From contig NZ_JAUSSR010000008.1 in assembly GCF_030812475.1 (NCBI RefSeq), positions 62,001 to 126,000 of the forward strand: a stretch of 64,000 nt of DNA, in the 5' to 3' direction. Positions 25,212 through 34,697 of the stretch are shown here, piece by piece. A model generated the notes under the pieces. The model searched no databases, was not told the origin of the DNA, and saw only the letters and a list, made by a program, of their open reading frames with translations. The position numbers were made by a program, and so were the translations under genes. The stretch is from Pseudomonas lini. GTDB lineage: Bacteria; Pseudomonadota; Gammaproteobacteria; Pseudomonadales; Pseudomonadaceae. Every line of letters starts with the position of its first letter. Within the stretch, counting starts at the first letter, position 1.

Positions 25212-25235
25212 AAGTCTGTCACTTTTATCTTCCCT

Positions 25236-26558
25236 CTATACGTCCACGCCATGCTTTTGCTTGATACGAACAACGTTCTTGCCAACATGATTGGCGAATT
25301 CGTGGGGAGTTAAGTGCTGGTACTGGTTGGCGTCGATGTAACGACTCCACCATGCCATGATCAACCGACGCTCCTCTATGAACTCAGCTTTGTGAATATA
25401 GGCGGCCCGCACATTGTTGCGTTCTTTATGGCTCATCTGCCGTTCAATTGCTGTCTCCGACCATAGCCCCGACTCGATCAACGCACTACAAGCCATGGCT
25501 CTAAATCCGTGACCGCAAAGCTCAGTCTTGGTGTCGTAGCCCATGGTGCGGAGCGCCTTGTTAACTGTGTTCTCCGACATGGGCTTCCAGTACTTCGTGT
25601 CTCCTGGAAAAACCAATTCAAAGCGTCCGGTCAGCTCACGAATTTGTTCGAGTAAGACAAGTGCCTGAGGGGATAGGGGAACAAGGTGGATGTCTCCTGC
25701 CATCTTGGTGCCGCGTGTAGAAAACGGTACGCCTTCCAAAGCAGGCCGGGTATCCGGGATTTCCCACACACCTCGTTTGAGATCAAATTCGCTCCAGCGA
25801 GCGAAGCGCAGTTCGCTGGAACGTACGAATACGTGCAAGGAAAACAGAACGGTCAGGCGAGTCAGATCGCGGCCATGATAGGTCTCGATACGCCCAAGCA
25901 GCTCGGGTAGCCGGTTGAGGGGTAAAGCAGGACGGTGGACTGTCTTTGGCATTTTGACCGTGCCGGCGAGATCTAGGGCCGGATTGGCACCAATCTGCCG
26001 TGCGCGTTTGGCTTGACGCATTATACTGCTCAGATAATTTTGTACACGTAAAGCAACATCGAGGGTGCCACGTTCTTTGATGCGTTCAATGGGCTCTAGC
26101 AAGTCGTGGGTGTCGATGTCGGCAATAGGGCGCCGACCAAGGAAGGGAAATACGTGAGTTTTGAGACGACTCATGACGGTGGTTGAATGTCCCGGAGCCC
26201 ATTTGCGGGACATTTCAGCATGCCACGCCAATGCTACTTCTTCGAAGCGTAAGCCTTCCCGTTGCGCTACGGTCTTGGCCTTCTGCTTCTGCTCAATAGG
26301 GTCGAGACCTTCCGCCAGAAGTGCCCTAGCTTCTTCACGCTTTTTCCTGGCTGATGCAAGCGTTACGACAGGGTAGTCCCCGAAAACGATAATGCCTTCC
26401 TTGCCGCTGGGCTTGTAATACTTCATGCGCCAGCTTCTTACGCCGCTGGTTTTTACCAGCAGAAACAGACCACCGCCGTCGAACATTTTGTAGGGGGAGT
26501 TACGAGGTTTAGCCGAGCGGCAAAGGGCGTCACTGAGGGGGGCACAAGTGCGAGGCAT
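25236..26558 (-). CDS. P4-type site-specific integrase of the right island element
   Basis: 440 aa. Same architecture as the gene at 10663-11991 and clearly homologous over its length: DUF4102-like N-terminus (AKPRNSPYKMFDGGGLFLLV), then R (FVRSSELRFARW), HxxR (GHGFRAMACSAL), H (SHKERNNVRAAYIH) and Tyr. Start at MPRTCAPLSDAL (26558). It lies next to the intact tRNA-Thr and directs insertion into its 3' end. Confidence 0.93.
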   Translation of the reverse strand: MPRTCAPLSDALCRSAKPRNSPYKMFDGGGLFLLVKTSGVRSWRMKYYKPSGKEGIIVFGDYPVVTLASARKKREEARALLAEGLDPIEQKQKAKTVAQREGLRFEEVALAWHAEMSRKWAPGHSTTVMSRLKTHVFPFLGRRPIADIDTHDLLEPIERIKERGTLDVALRVQNYLSSIMRQAKRARQIGANPALDLAGTVKMPKTVHRPALPLNRLPELLGRIETYHGRDLTRLTVLFSLHVFVRSSELRFARWSEFDLKRGVWEIPDTRPALEGVPFSTRGTKMAGDIHLVPLSPQALVLLEQIRELTGRFELVFPGDTKYWKPMSENTVNKALRTMGYDTKTELCGHGFRAMACSALIESGLWSETAIERQMSHKERNNVRAAYIHKAEFIEERRLIMAWWSRYIDANQYQHLTPHEFANHVGKNVVRIKQKHGVDV

Positions 26559-26717
26559 AGGGGTACGCTCCCAATTGTCGAACCGTTGTATACCCCTACT
26601 AATACCCCTAAAAAATGCGGTATTCAAAAGAATCCGACGGAACGCCAAAACGAAAAAACCCGCCAGAAGGCGGGTTTTTCGGGGGTTTCAGAGATTTTGA
26701 AAGCCTTCTCTGGAACC
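26559..26717. promoter_or_regulatory. att region of right element: arm-type sites and terminator
   Basis: AGGGGTAC at 26560-26567 and two TACCCCT units at about 26592-26610 match the candidate arm sites beside integrase 1. AACCCGCC..GGCGGGTTTTT (about 26657-26682) is a terminator downstream of the tRNA. The order integrase, arm sites, terminator, tRNA 3' end is the same as at 11992-12178. Confidence 0.55.
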
Positions 26718-26722
26718 TTGTA

Positions 26723-26798
<76 letters not shown>

Positions 26799-26861
26799 GT
26801 GTTGGGCGACGATTATAGCGATTGGGTTGGTTCTGTAAACCCCTGAATTCAGACTATTTTT

Positions 26862-26907
26862 GCGCAAGCGTCAGGCCAGCCCCGCAGACGCTTGCGCGGG
26901 GCTGGCC
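26862..26907 (-). terminator. Competing hairpins downstream of the deaminase gene
   Basis: GGCCAGCCCCGC (26874-26885) pairs with GCGGGGCTGGCC (26896-26907), while GCGCAAGCGTC (26862-26872) pairs with GACGCTTGCGC (26888-26898). The pairings exclude one another. Probably a terminator of the leftward gene; an AAAAATAG tail follows on the minus strand rather than a T run. Confidence 0.5.
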
Positions 26908-26927
26908 AATGGGATTGCTTTAGCGCC

Positions 26928-28169
26928 TTACACGCCGTTTTTGACAGCGTTGATCAGGTCCTGGCTCAGCACCTGCGCCGGCGCCACTTGTACGCTTTGG
27001 GTGTAGAACGGCGGCAGGTTCTGGGCCAGTGTCGACAACGCCTGTGCAGTGGTGGCGCCCGGGAGCAGCACGTATTGCAGGTTGGACGGATAGCTCTGTG
27101 GCACGGGGCCTTCCATGGTCGAGCCGTAAGCACCGAAGGTCATCACGGCCTGCGGTGTGGTGGGGTCGGGGGCATAGAGGAACACGAAGGTGCCGTACTT
27201 GGGGTGCGTCAGGTATTGCTCCGCCTGGGCGCGAACGGCCGGGTCGGGGTCGTTCATCAGGGTCCAGCGCAGGAGTGCGTAGTTGCGGGTGGTTTCCATG
27301 AAGGCTGTGCGAATCGGTGACTCATCCTCGACGCCGGCCTGGCACACCAGCAGGTTGCCGAACGGGTCGATGAGGGCGACCGAGTTGAAGACTGTGCCTT
27401 GCTGCGCGGTTTTCAGTAGCGGCGTGGCGAGTTCTGCGCCGGGGTCGCGGGGGGTGGCGGATTGGACGGTCAGGGCAAACGGGGTGAGTGCGGTCAGTGC
27501 CTGGCGCACTTTGCTGTTGGCCGGCAGGTTTGCCGGGTTTTGCAGTTGATCCGGCGGCAGGCCGCTGTTGTTGCTGGCCTCGCGCACGGTGTTGACGCTG
27601 GCGGAGAAGATGGAGCTGGTGAGGAAGTAGGCCGCCGAATCGATGGTCTCGCCACCGAACACCGGGCTGTTCGAGCCCTGATAGGCGCGGCTGACCGGTG
27701 CCGCAATCGCGTAATAGCCCCAGGTGTCTTGCGCCTGTTGGCGGATCTGCGGCGGTAGCGACGGGAAGGTGAACTGGCTGTTGTAGTTGATGCCGGCGTA
27801 GTCATCGATTGCGCTGACGGCGATGTTGAAGCCTGCGGTCAGTAGTGAACCGGCGCACATGGCACAGGGATCCAGGGTGGTGACTACGGTCAATTGGCCG
27901 GGTGGTGGCAGGTTCAGTGGCGCGACGTTTTCGTAGTACCAGTCCACCAGTTGTCGTTCACCGTGGGCGGTCGGGTCATGGGGCAGGAAGTAGGGGGTGC
28001 CACCGCCAGGAAAGGGCATCAGCACGTTGTTATGCAGCGCGGCGATGACTTCGCCGGTGGCATTGTTGATGATGGCGCCGCCTACGGCGAAGGTTTGCTG
28101 CAGCGCCGCCTCGATGGCCTGGTTGGCGACGGTGTCGACGGCTTCCTGTGCACTGTTCAATATGCTCAT
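26928..28169 (-). CDS. Cytidine/nucleoside deaminase-fold zinc protein
   Basis: 413 aa. N-terminal deaminase domain with zinc ligands in TAHGERQ (HxE near residue 69) and PCAMC (near 101-105), plus a long C-terminal region of about 250 aa without a recognised domain. Family members hydrolyse an amino group on a nucleoside or related base; the substrate is unknown. AAGGAG precedes ATG 28169. Length is well above a simple deaminase (about 150 aa). Core-side neighbour of the tRNA. The 28170-28466 gap holds one DnaA-box-like TTATCCACA (28447-28455) and no gene. Confidence 0.8.
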   Translation of the reverse strand: MSILNSAQEAVDTVANQAIEAALQQTFAVGGAIINNATGEVIAALHNNVLMPFPGGGTPYFLPHDPTAHGERQLVDWYYENVAPLNLPPPGQLTVVTTLDPCAMCAGSLLTAGFNIAVSAIDDYAGINYNSQFTFPSLPPQIRQQAQDTWGYYAIAAPVSRAYQGSNSPVFGGETIDSAAYFLTSSIFSASVNTVREASNNSGLPPDQLQNPANLPANSKVRQALTALTPFALTVQSATPRDPGAELATPLLKTAQQGTVFNSVALIDPFGNLLVCQAGVEDESPIRTAFMETTRNYALLRWTLMNDPDPAVRAQAEQYLTHPKYGTFVFLYAPDPTTPQAVMTFGAYGSTMEGPVPQSYPSNLQYVLLPGATTAQALSTLAQNLPPFYTQSVQVAPAQVLSQDLINAVKNGV

Positions 28170-28466
28170 GCTTTTCCCAGCTCCTTGCTGATTGCGCGTC
28201 AGACAATTCTGGCGCTTGGCAAAGATAGTCGAGGAACTACGGGGTGGTTATGTTCATTTGGCGTAGCGCTTATGCACAACGAGATCTTTCCTGCACCTGC
28301 TTAGAGACAAAATTGCGGATCCATTCTCGTTTGCTCGCAAATACCTGTTTTTCCGGTTTTTTTACAGGTGTACGAAATTTGAACAGTTGTGTTTCAGCCC
28401 CGAAACAGCCGGATATATTGGATCCAGGAAAATTTCATCAACAGACTTATCCACAGGCTGAGGCGT

Positions 28467-29696
28467 TTATGAACGCTCGGCGAGGAGCAGGAAATTACGT
28501 GGCGTCAGTGCAGTATCACAGAAGGTGCCGAGGCGAACGGTGTATGCCTGCTCGGAGAGGAAAAGCGCCCGATCGAGATTCAGCCACAGCTCCAATGGGC
28601 GTCGGAAAAGTCCGCGCAGCAACTCCAGGTTGCGCACTTCGGCCAGCCGCAGCCATCCGGCCGCTTCCAGGGCTGACCAGTCCTGCTGTCCGATTGTGGA
28701 TAAGTCTTTAAGCGCGGCCAAATGATGGCAGTAATCGGCGAAGGATCTATCCAGCCAGGCGCTGGGCAGGGAAGGGGTGGGCAGGTATTCGTCAATGCCG
28801 CGCAGTTGCCGTTGCAGCAAGTCGAAGCCCAGGCGCCGGGCCATTGAAGCGTCGCGCTGACGTCGGACGCGGGCGCCTGCGGTGACTGTTTCGCTCATCG
28901 GTAGCGAAAGGTCATCAAGTGACAGTTGCAGGTCGGAACCCTTGGCCGTGACGGATAGCGGCTGATACTGGCTGCCACTGATCCGGTTGTAGCAGCAGGG
29001 CGCAATGGCCATCTGTTTGCAACCTGCCGTGCTGGCGAGCTGCATCAGACGCACATGCAGATCACCACAGGCGTGCAACGCGACTGGCGTGTGATCAGTA
29101 TTCAATAAGGCGGTGACATCCGGCGTGAGTACGTCTTGCTCGACATGTAGCGCATGCAGGTGATGCCGTTGGCTGAGGGCCTGGCCGCTGGCGACCAGCG
29201 CCGGATCATATTCCAGGCAAGTAAGCTGCTGGCCGGTTTGCAGCAAGCGTCGCCCCAGATGTCCTTTGCCCGAGCACCAATCCAGCCAGTGTTTCGGCAC
29301 AGTGACAAATGCCAGCCGGCTGGCGAACGCCTCAATCTGCTGCCACTTGCGCCCTGGCACATCGACGTTCAAGCGATGGGGGGCCGCTTCAAGCGCGTGC
29401 GCCGGCAATTCACCCACCGCGCTTAATTCTCGGGACAACGTCGCCAGTGAAGCATAGGGCTGCGGTGCATCCACCAAGCCAGGTTGGTTATGGCTGTTTT
29501 CCGCCTCTTCCAGCGAACGCTTCCGTAGCCAAAGCGCCAACGCTGGGTATGACGTTTCCCAGGGAAGTTGCAGATGGGTGAAGGGTCGCGGTTTCCACAG
29601 CGCTTGATGCTCGAACAGAAAAGCATCCAGCGCGGCGAAACGGGCGAGCAAGTCGTCGCCCGTCAGCACGCGACAGTCAGCGACCCTGGCAGGCAT
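28467..29696 (-). CDS. SAM-dependent methyltransferase (Methyltransf_32/GSTCD-like)
   Basis: 409 aa. SAM-binding motif WLDWCSGKGHLGRRLL near residue 140, then acidic strand LTCLEYDP, and ALHACGDLHVR and IAPCCYNRI, a Cys-rich motif of the GSTCD/RRNAD1-type methyltransferases. Substrate unknown, possibly RNA or protein. The start at 29696 (MPARVADC) is chosen over an upstream frame; it overlaps the end of the permease gene by 20 bp, so it is probably co-transcribed with the ABC transporter. Confidence 0.8.
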   Translation of the reverse strand: MPARVADCRVLTGDDLLARFAALDAFLFEHQALWKPRPFTHLQLPWETSYPALALWLRKRSLEEAENSHNQPGLVDAPQPYASLATLSRELSAVGELPAHALEAAPHRLNVDVPGRKWQQIEAFASRLAFVTVPKHWLDWCSGKGHLGRRLLQTGQQLTCLEYDPALVASGQALSQRHHLHALHVEQDVLTPDVTALLNTDHTPVALHACGDLHVRLMQLASTAGCKQMAIAPCCYNRISGSQYQPLSVTAKGSDLQLSLDDLSLPMSETVTAGARVRRQRDASMARRLGFDLLQRQLRGIDEYLPTPSLPSAWLDRSFADYCHHLAALKDLSTIGQQDWSALEAAGWLRLAEVRNLELLRGLFRRPLELWLNLDRALFLSEQAYTVRLGTFCDTALTPRNFLLLAERS

Positions 29697-30366
29697 CGAC
29701 GCGCAGCCAGCGCTCCAGCAGCTTGAAGCCGCGAACCAGCACATACGCCATCAACAGGTAGAACATGCCCGCGGCGAAGAAGATTTCCACCGGCAGATAA
29801 GTCCGGGCAATGATGGTGCGGGCCATGCCGGTGAGCTCCAGCAGGGTCACGGTGCTGGCCAGGGCGCTGGCCTTGAGCATCAGGATCACTTCGTTGCTGT
29901 AGGCCGGCAGGCCGATACGCGCGGCCCGGGGCAGGATGATGTAAAACAGTGCCTTGGCTTTGGACATGCCCAGCGCCCGCGCCGCTTCGATCTCACCCGG
30001 TGGAATCGCCTGGATCGCGCCGCGCAGGATCTCGGCGATGTAGGCCGCGGTATGCAGGGTCATGGTCGCGGTGGCGCACCAGAACGGATCGCGCAGGTAC
30101 GGCCACATCGAGCTGTTGCGGATCGCGTCGAACTGCGCCAGGCCGTAGTAGACCAGGAACAACTGGACCAGCAGCGGCGTGCCGCGGAAAAAGAAGATGT
30201 AGCCGTAGGGAATTGCCCGCACGTACCAGAGGCGCGAAGAGCGGGCGATGCCCAGCGGAATCGCCAGCAACAGCCCGGCAATCACGGCGATAGCGACCAA
30301 CTCCAGGGTCAGGGTCGCGCCCTGGGCCAGTTTCGGCAGCCATTTGATGATGACTTCCCAGTTCAT
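29677..30366 (-). CDS. hisM: Basic amino-acid ABC transporter permease, HisM-like
   Basis: 229 aa. Five or so membrane helices; the coupling EAA loop EIEAARALGMSKAKALFYIILPRA near 140-165 identifies a HisMQ-family inner-membrane permease. Start 30366 follows GAGGAG and overlaps the HisQ-like stop by 4 bp. Works as a heterodimer with the next gene, powered by the HisP-like ATPase. Confidence 0.9.
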   Translation of the reverse strand: MNWEVIIKWLPKLAQGATLTLELVAIAVIAGLLLAIPLGIARSSRLWYVRAIPYGYIFFFRGTPLLVQLFLVYYGLAQFDAIRNSSMWPYLRDPFWCATATMTLHTAAYIAEILRGAIQAIPPGEIEAARALGMSKAKALFYIILPRAARIGLPAYSNEVILMLKASALASTVTLLELTGMARTIIARTYLPVEIFFAAGMFYLLMAYVLVRGFKLLERWLRVDACQGR

Positions 30367-31058
30367 TGGGTGCTCCTCGCGAAGCCGCGAGCGGCGCGTC
30401 GTTCCATGAAGTGCATACCGGTCATGGCCAGTATGGTCAGGCCCAGGTACATGAAGGCGGCCACCATGTAGAAGGTGAACGGTTGCTTGGACACGGTCAC
30501 GCCGATTTGCGCATGACGCATGATTTCTTCCAGGCCGATCACCGACACCAGCGCGGTGTCCTTCATCAGGATCATGAACAGGTTGCCCAGGCCCGGCAGG
30601 GCGATGCGCCACATCTGCGGCATGATCAGCCGGGTGAAGATGCGAAACTTCGACAGGCCCAGCGCCACGCCGGCTTCACGGTGACCCTTGGGGATTGCCA
30701 GGATCGCGCCACGAAACACTTCCGTGGCGTAGGCGCCGAAGCACAGGCCCAACGCAATCACGCCGGCGGCGAAGGCATTGAGTTCGAGGTCGGGGTTGCC
30801 GAAGAACTCGCCCAGGGCGCGCATCAGGTTGACCGTGCCGAAGTAGATCAACAGCACCCAAAGCAATTCCGGGATGCCGCGCACCAGGGTCGAATAAGTG
30901 CCGCCAAGCCATTGGAGCGGCTTGTACGGGGAAGTCTTGGCCAAGGCGCCGAGCAGACCGAGCACCAGCCCCACGCACAAGGCCGAGAGTGCCAGTTTCA
31001 CAGTCATCAGCGCGCCAGCGGCGAGCGCCGGGCCGAATCCGTAGAGATCGATAGTCAT
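30363..31058 (-). CDS. hisQ: Basic amino-acid ABC transporter permease, HisQ-like
   Basis: 231 aa, starting MTIDLYGFGPALAAG. EAA loop HREAGVALGLSKFRIFTRLIMPQ near 140-160. Start chosen at 31058; the frame upstream is unsupported. It forms the transmembrane heterodimer with the HisM-like protein. Operon order is ATPase, binding protein, HisQ, HisM, methyltransferase. Confidence 0.9.
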   Translation of the reverse strand: MTIDLYGFGPALAAGALMTVKLALSALCVGLVLGLLGALAKTSPYKPLQWLGGTYSTLVRGIPELLWVLLIYFGTVNLMRALGEFFGNPDLELNAFAAGVIALGLCFGAYATEVFRGAILAIPKGHREAGVALGLSKFRIFTRLIMPQMWRIALPGLGNLFMILMKDTALVSVIGLEEIMRHAQIGVTVSKQPFTFYMVAAFMYLGLTILAMTGMHFMERRAARGFARSTQ

Positions 31059-31136
31059 GGGTGTCTTTTCAAATCGCGGCAGGCAATGCCAGGGACGGGC
31101 GTCGTCAGAGAACGGCACCCGTCAGGCACGTCAGGA

Positions 31137-31883
31137 TCAATAGATGCTGAACGGGAAGTACTTGTCGTTGATCTTCTTGTAGGTGCCGTCAGCGACGATT
31201 TCTTTCAGCGCGGTGTTCAACTTCTCGCGGATCGGGTCGTTTTTACGCACCGCGATACCGATCTTGTCGCTTTCTTCCACCGGGTCGCCCTTGAATTCGT
31301 AAGCGCGGCCGGCGTCGCTTTTCAACCATTCATAGTTGACGTACTTGTCGGCCAGGATGCCGTCCAGGCGACCGGAAGTCAGGTCCAGGTAGGCGTTTTC
31401 CTGGGTGTCGTAAAGTTTGACTTCAACGCCTTCCATGTTGTCTTCCAGCCAGGTACCGGCGAGCGTCGCACGTTGAGCGCCGATCACTTTGCCTTGCAGG
31501 GAGTCCTTGTCGGTTTTGAAGTCGACGTCTTTCTTGGCGATGAATTGCAGCTTGTTGGAGTAGTACGGGTCGGTAAAGTCCACCGCTTGCTTGCGCTCGT
31601 CGGTGATCGACATCGAGGAGATCAGGAAGTCGAACTTCTTGGCGTTCAGGGCCGGGATAATGCCGTCCCAGTCGGAGGTGACCACGGTGCATTCGACTTT
31701 CATCTTGGCGCACAGGGCGTCGCCGATTTCCTTGTCGAAGCCGACGACATTGCCACTGGCATCTTTATTGTTGAACGGCGGGTAGGCCGCTTCGATGCCC
31801 ATCTTCAAGGTCTCGGCGGCGGCACCGGCGCTGAAGGCCAGGGTGGCGGCGGCAGCCAGGAAGATCTTTTTGTAGTTCTGCAT
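31137..31883 (-). CDS. Periplasmic amino-acid-binding protein (HisJ/ArgT/AotJ-like)
   Basis: 248 aa. Signal peptide (MQNYKKIFLAAAATLAFSAG) with cleavage after AAA; mature part has the type II periplasmic fold of SBP_bac_3 (ETLKMGIEAAYPPFN, FDFLISSMSITDERKQAVDFTDPYY). The family binds His, Lys, Arg or ornithine. The ligand cannot be told from sequence alone. Confidence 0.9.
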   Translation of the reverse strand: MQNYKKIFLAAAATLAFSAGAAAETLKMGIEAAYPPFNNKDASGNVVGFDKEIGDALCAKMKVECTVVTSDWDGIIPALNAKKFDFLISSMSITDERKQAVDFTDPYYSNKLQFIAKKDVDFKTDKDSLQGKVIGAQRATLAGTWLEDNMEGVEVKLYDTQENAYLDLTSGRLDGILADKYVNYEWLKSDAGRAYEFKGDPVEESDKIGIAVRKNDPIREKLNTALKEIVADGTYKKINDKYFPFSIY

Positions 31884-31896
31884 GCGGGTAGCTCCG

Positions 31897-32670
31897 TTAG
31901 CGGTTGCTGGACATGAATTGTTTGCAGCGCGCCGAAAGCGGGTTTTCGAACACCTGCTGTGGCGATCCTTGCTCTTCTACCAGGCCCTGGTGGAGGAACA
32001 CCACTTCGCTGGAAACCTGACGGGCGAATCCCATTTCATGGGTGACCAGCAACATGGTGCGGCCTTCTTCGGCCAATGCACGGATGACATTAAGTACTTC
32101 CTGGACCATTTCCGGGTCAAGGGCAGAAGTGGGTTCGTCGAACAGGATCACCTTGGGTTGCATCGCCAGGGTGCGGGCGATGGCCGCGCGCTGCTGTTGG
32201 CCGCCGGAGAGTTGTGCCGGGTAGGCGTGGCGCTTGTCGGCGATGCCGACCTTGGCCAGCAGGGCTTCGGCGACTTCGGTGGCTTCGGCCTTGCTTTGAC
32301 CGAGCACGCGGCGCGGGGCTTCGATGATGTTGTCGAGCACGCTCATGTGCGGCCATAGATTAAAGTTTTGAAACACAAAACCGATCTCGCTGCGCAGGCG
32401 GTTGATCTGCTTGCCGTCGGCAGCGACCAGTTCACCATTCTTCGCGGCCTTGAGCTTGAGTTCTTCACCGGCCACCAGGATCTGGCCCTGGTGCGGGTTT
32501 TCCAGCAGGTTGATGCAGCGCAGGAAGGTGGACTTGCCGGAACCGGAGGAACCCAGGATCGAGATCACATCGCCGTCGCGGGCGGTCAGCGAGATGCCTT
32601 TGAGCACCTCAAGCTGTCCGTAGCGTTTGTGCAAGTTGCGGATTTCAAGCGCGGGCGCGGCCTCAGCCAT
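31897..32670 (-). CDS. hisP: Amino-acid ABC transporter ATP-binding protein (HisP-like)
   Basis: 257 aa. Walker A GSSGSGKS near 35-42, signature LSGGQQQR near 163, Walker B VILFDEPTSALDP near 183, and His in VTHEMGFA. Typical HisP/GlnQ subfamily. GAGGA lies 6 bp upstream of ATG 32670. First gene of the leftward operon, so the 32671-33231 gap must hold its promoter and the gabP promoter. Confidence 0.92.
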   Translation of the reverse strand: MAEAAPALEIRNLHKRYGQLEVLKGISLTARDGDVISILGSSGSGKSTFLRCINLLENPHQGQILVAGEELKLKAAKNGELVAADGKQINRLRSEIGFVFQNFNLWPHMSVLDNIIEAPRRVLGQSKAEATEVAEALLAKVGIADKRHAYPAQLSGGQQQRAAIARTLAMQPKVILFDEPTSALDPEMVQEVLNVIRALAEEGRTMLLVTHEMGFARQVSSEVVFLHQGLVEEQGSPQQVFENPLSARCKQFMSSNR

Positions 32671-33231
32671 GTGCGTTCCTCATAATGTTTCGCTCCTGCT
32701 GTTGGTGGCCTTCCTGGCGAGGCGGCCAAGCTAGCATAGCGTCTGAACGGCAGCCAACAGCGCTACGAGCGGTAAACGGGCGGTGTGTGACAGGTTGTCG
32801 CATCGGTACAGCAGACTGTCGCGCTGCTATCAACCGAACAACCGTTTGAACCCTGCTTTTCTTGAAAAGCGGGGCGGGTCTCACAAAAAGGGGCGCGATG
32901 TTGCCAGCTTTGGCAGGGAGGTGGAAGCGCTAACCGCCCAAACGTTGCGGATCTGCACTTTTATTGTGCGTCAAGAATTTTTCGGGTGTGTTTCCGGTGC
33001 GCTGTTTCGTTCTTGAAATGGGTCGCAGGGTAACGTTCTGGCGAAGTGCCATGTATTTCAATGACTTGCGATGACTGCCCAGGCTCGCTACAAGCCCCGG
33101 CTTTGGGGAGCTTGTAATATTTTGGCGCAATTATTGCGTGCAGAATAAGGAACGCTCCGTTGGTTTCTTTTTACAAGAAGGAATGTCCGACGGGATGTAC
33201 GCATTCGCTTTTCCTTACAAAGGTAGTTTCA
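32671..33231. other. Intergenic region between divergent ABC operon and gabP
   Basis: 561 bp without a supported gene. CTACAAGCCCC..GGGGAGCTTGTA at about 33089-33118 can fold into a hairpin upstream of gabP and may belong to its leader. No further element recognised. Confidence 0.4.
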
Positions 33232-34622
33232 ATGAGCAGTTCCCCAAGCTCCAATGGCCTCGAACAGGGGCTCAAACCGCGTCATGTGACCATGCTGTCG
33301 ATCGCCGGGGTTATCGGTGCCGGCCTGTTCGTCGGCTCCGGCCACGCCATCGCCGCAGCGGGCCCTGCTGTGCTGTTGGCCTATGCCGCCGCCGGTACCC
33401 TGGTGGTGCTGGTGATGCGCATGCTCGGCGAAATGGCCGTGGCCTCGCCGGACACCGGTTCCTTCTCGACCTACGCCGATCGCGCGATCGGCCACTGGGC
33501 CGGTTTCACCATCGGCTGGCTCTACTGGTGGTTCTGGGTTTTGGTGATCCCGCTGGAGGCCAACGCCGCCGCAACCATCCTGCATGCCTGGTTCCCCAAC
33601 GTGGCGATCTGGGCGTTCACCCTGGTCATCACCTTGCTGCTGACAGTGACCAACCTGTTCAGCGTGAAAAACTACGGTGAATTCGAATTCTGGTTCGCCC
33701 TGGTCAAAGTCCTGGCCATTATCGGTTTTATTGTCCTGGGCGTTCTGGCGATATTCGGCTTTCTGCCAACCAGCCAGGTCAGCGGCGTATCGCATCTGTT
33801 CGATACCAAGGCTTCTTGCCCAACGGCATGGGTGCCGTGTTGGCGGCGATGCTGACGACCATGTTCTCCTTCATGGGTACCGAGATCGTGACCATCGCGG
33901 CTGCGGAATCGAAGAACCCGGGCCAGCAAATCTCCAAGGCCACCAACTCGGTGATCTGGCGGATCGGCTTGTTCTACCTCGTGTCGATCTTCATCGTCGT
34001 GGCGCTGGTGCCGTGGAATGATCCGGTTCTGGCCGCCGTCGGTTCCTACCAGACCGTGCTTGAGCGCATGGGCATCCCGAACGCCAAGTTGATTGTTGAC
34101 ATCGTTGTCCTGGTTGCCGTGACCAGCTGCCTGAACTCGGCGCTCTACACCGCCTCGCGGATGTTGTTTTCCCTGGGCAAGCGCGGCGATGCACCGGCCG
34201 TGTCCACGCGCACCAATGGCAGCGGCACGCCGTATTGGGCCGTAATCCTGTCCACTGCAGCTGCGTTCCTGGCGGTATTCGCCAACTACGTTGCTCCGGC
34301 CGCCGTGTTCGAATTCCTGCTGGCCAGCTCCGGCGCCATCGCGTTGCTGGTGTACCTGGTGATCGCGGTTTCCCAACTGCGCATGCGCCAGAAGCGCGTG
34401 ATTGCCGGCGAGAAGATTGCCTTCCGGATGTGGCTGTTCCCTGGCCTGACCTACGCGGTGATCGTGTTCATCGTCGGCATCCTGACGATCATGCTGTTCC
34501 AGGAAGCCCATCGCGTGGAGATCCTGGCGACCGGTCTGCTGAGTCTGTTGGTGGTGGCTACCGGTTTGCTCGTGGCTCGCCGTCGCAAGCAGCAGAAGCT
34601 GGGTGCGGTGGTGCTGAACTGA
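33232..34622 (+). pseudogene. gabP: GABA/amino-acid permease GabP, one-base frameshift
   Basis: APC-family 12-helix permease. The N-terminal part (GLKPRHVTMLSIAGVIGAGLF, GEMAVASPDTGSFSTYA) is in one frame to about 33814, and the rest (LPNGMGAVLAAMLTTMFSFMG to LGAVVLN) is in the next. Restoring one G at 33810-33811 (ACCAAGGCTTC where ACCAAGGGCTTC is expected) gives FDTKGFLPNGMG and an uninterrupted 463-aa protein, the usual length. The span, 1391 nt, is exactly one short of 464 codons. Intact elsewhere, so either recent inactivation or a sequencing error. Confidence 0.85.
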
Positions 34623-34639
34623 TTCGTACCCCGTGACGC

Positions 34640-34676
34640 AAAACGGCCGCTGTCAGTGATGACAAGCGGCCGTTTT
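34640..34676. terminator. Bidirectional terminator between gabP and the tandem paralogues
   Basis: AAAACGGCCGCT (34640-34651) and AGCGGCCGTTTT (34665-34676), T-rich on both sides; it serves the two convergent genes. Confidence 0.85.
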
Positions 34677-34697
34677 GGTTTTTGAAGGAGAGGGTGG

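Noticed and set aside
30366..31916. 516-codon open frame on the plus strand
   Set aside because: Antisense of the ABC permease and binding-protein genes.
32930..33130. Small minus-strand frame in the gabP upstream gap
   Set aside because: No ribosome site or family; crosses the possible leader hairpin.
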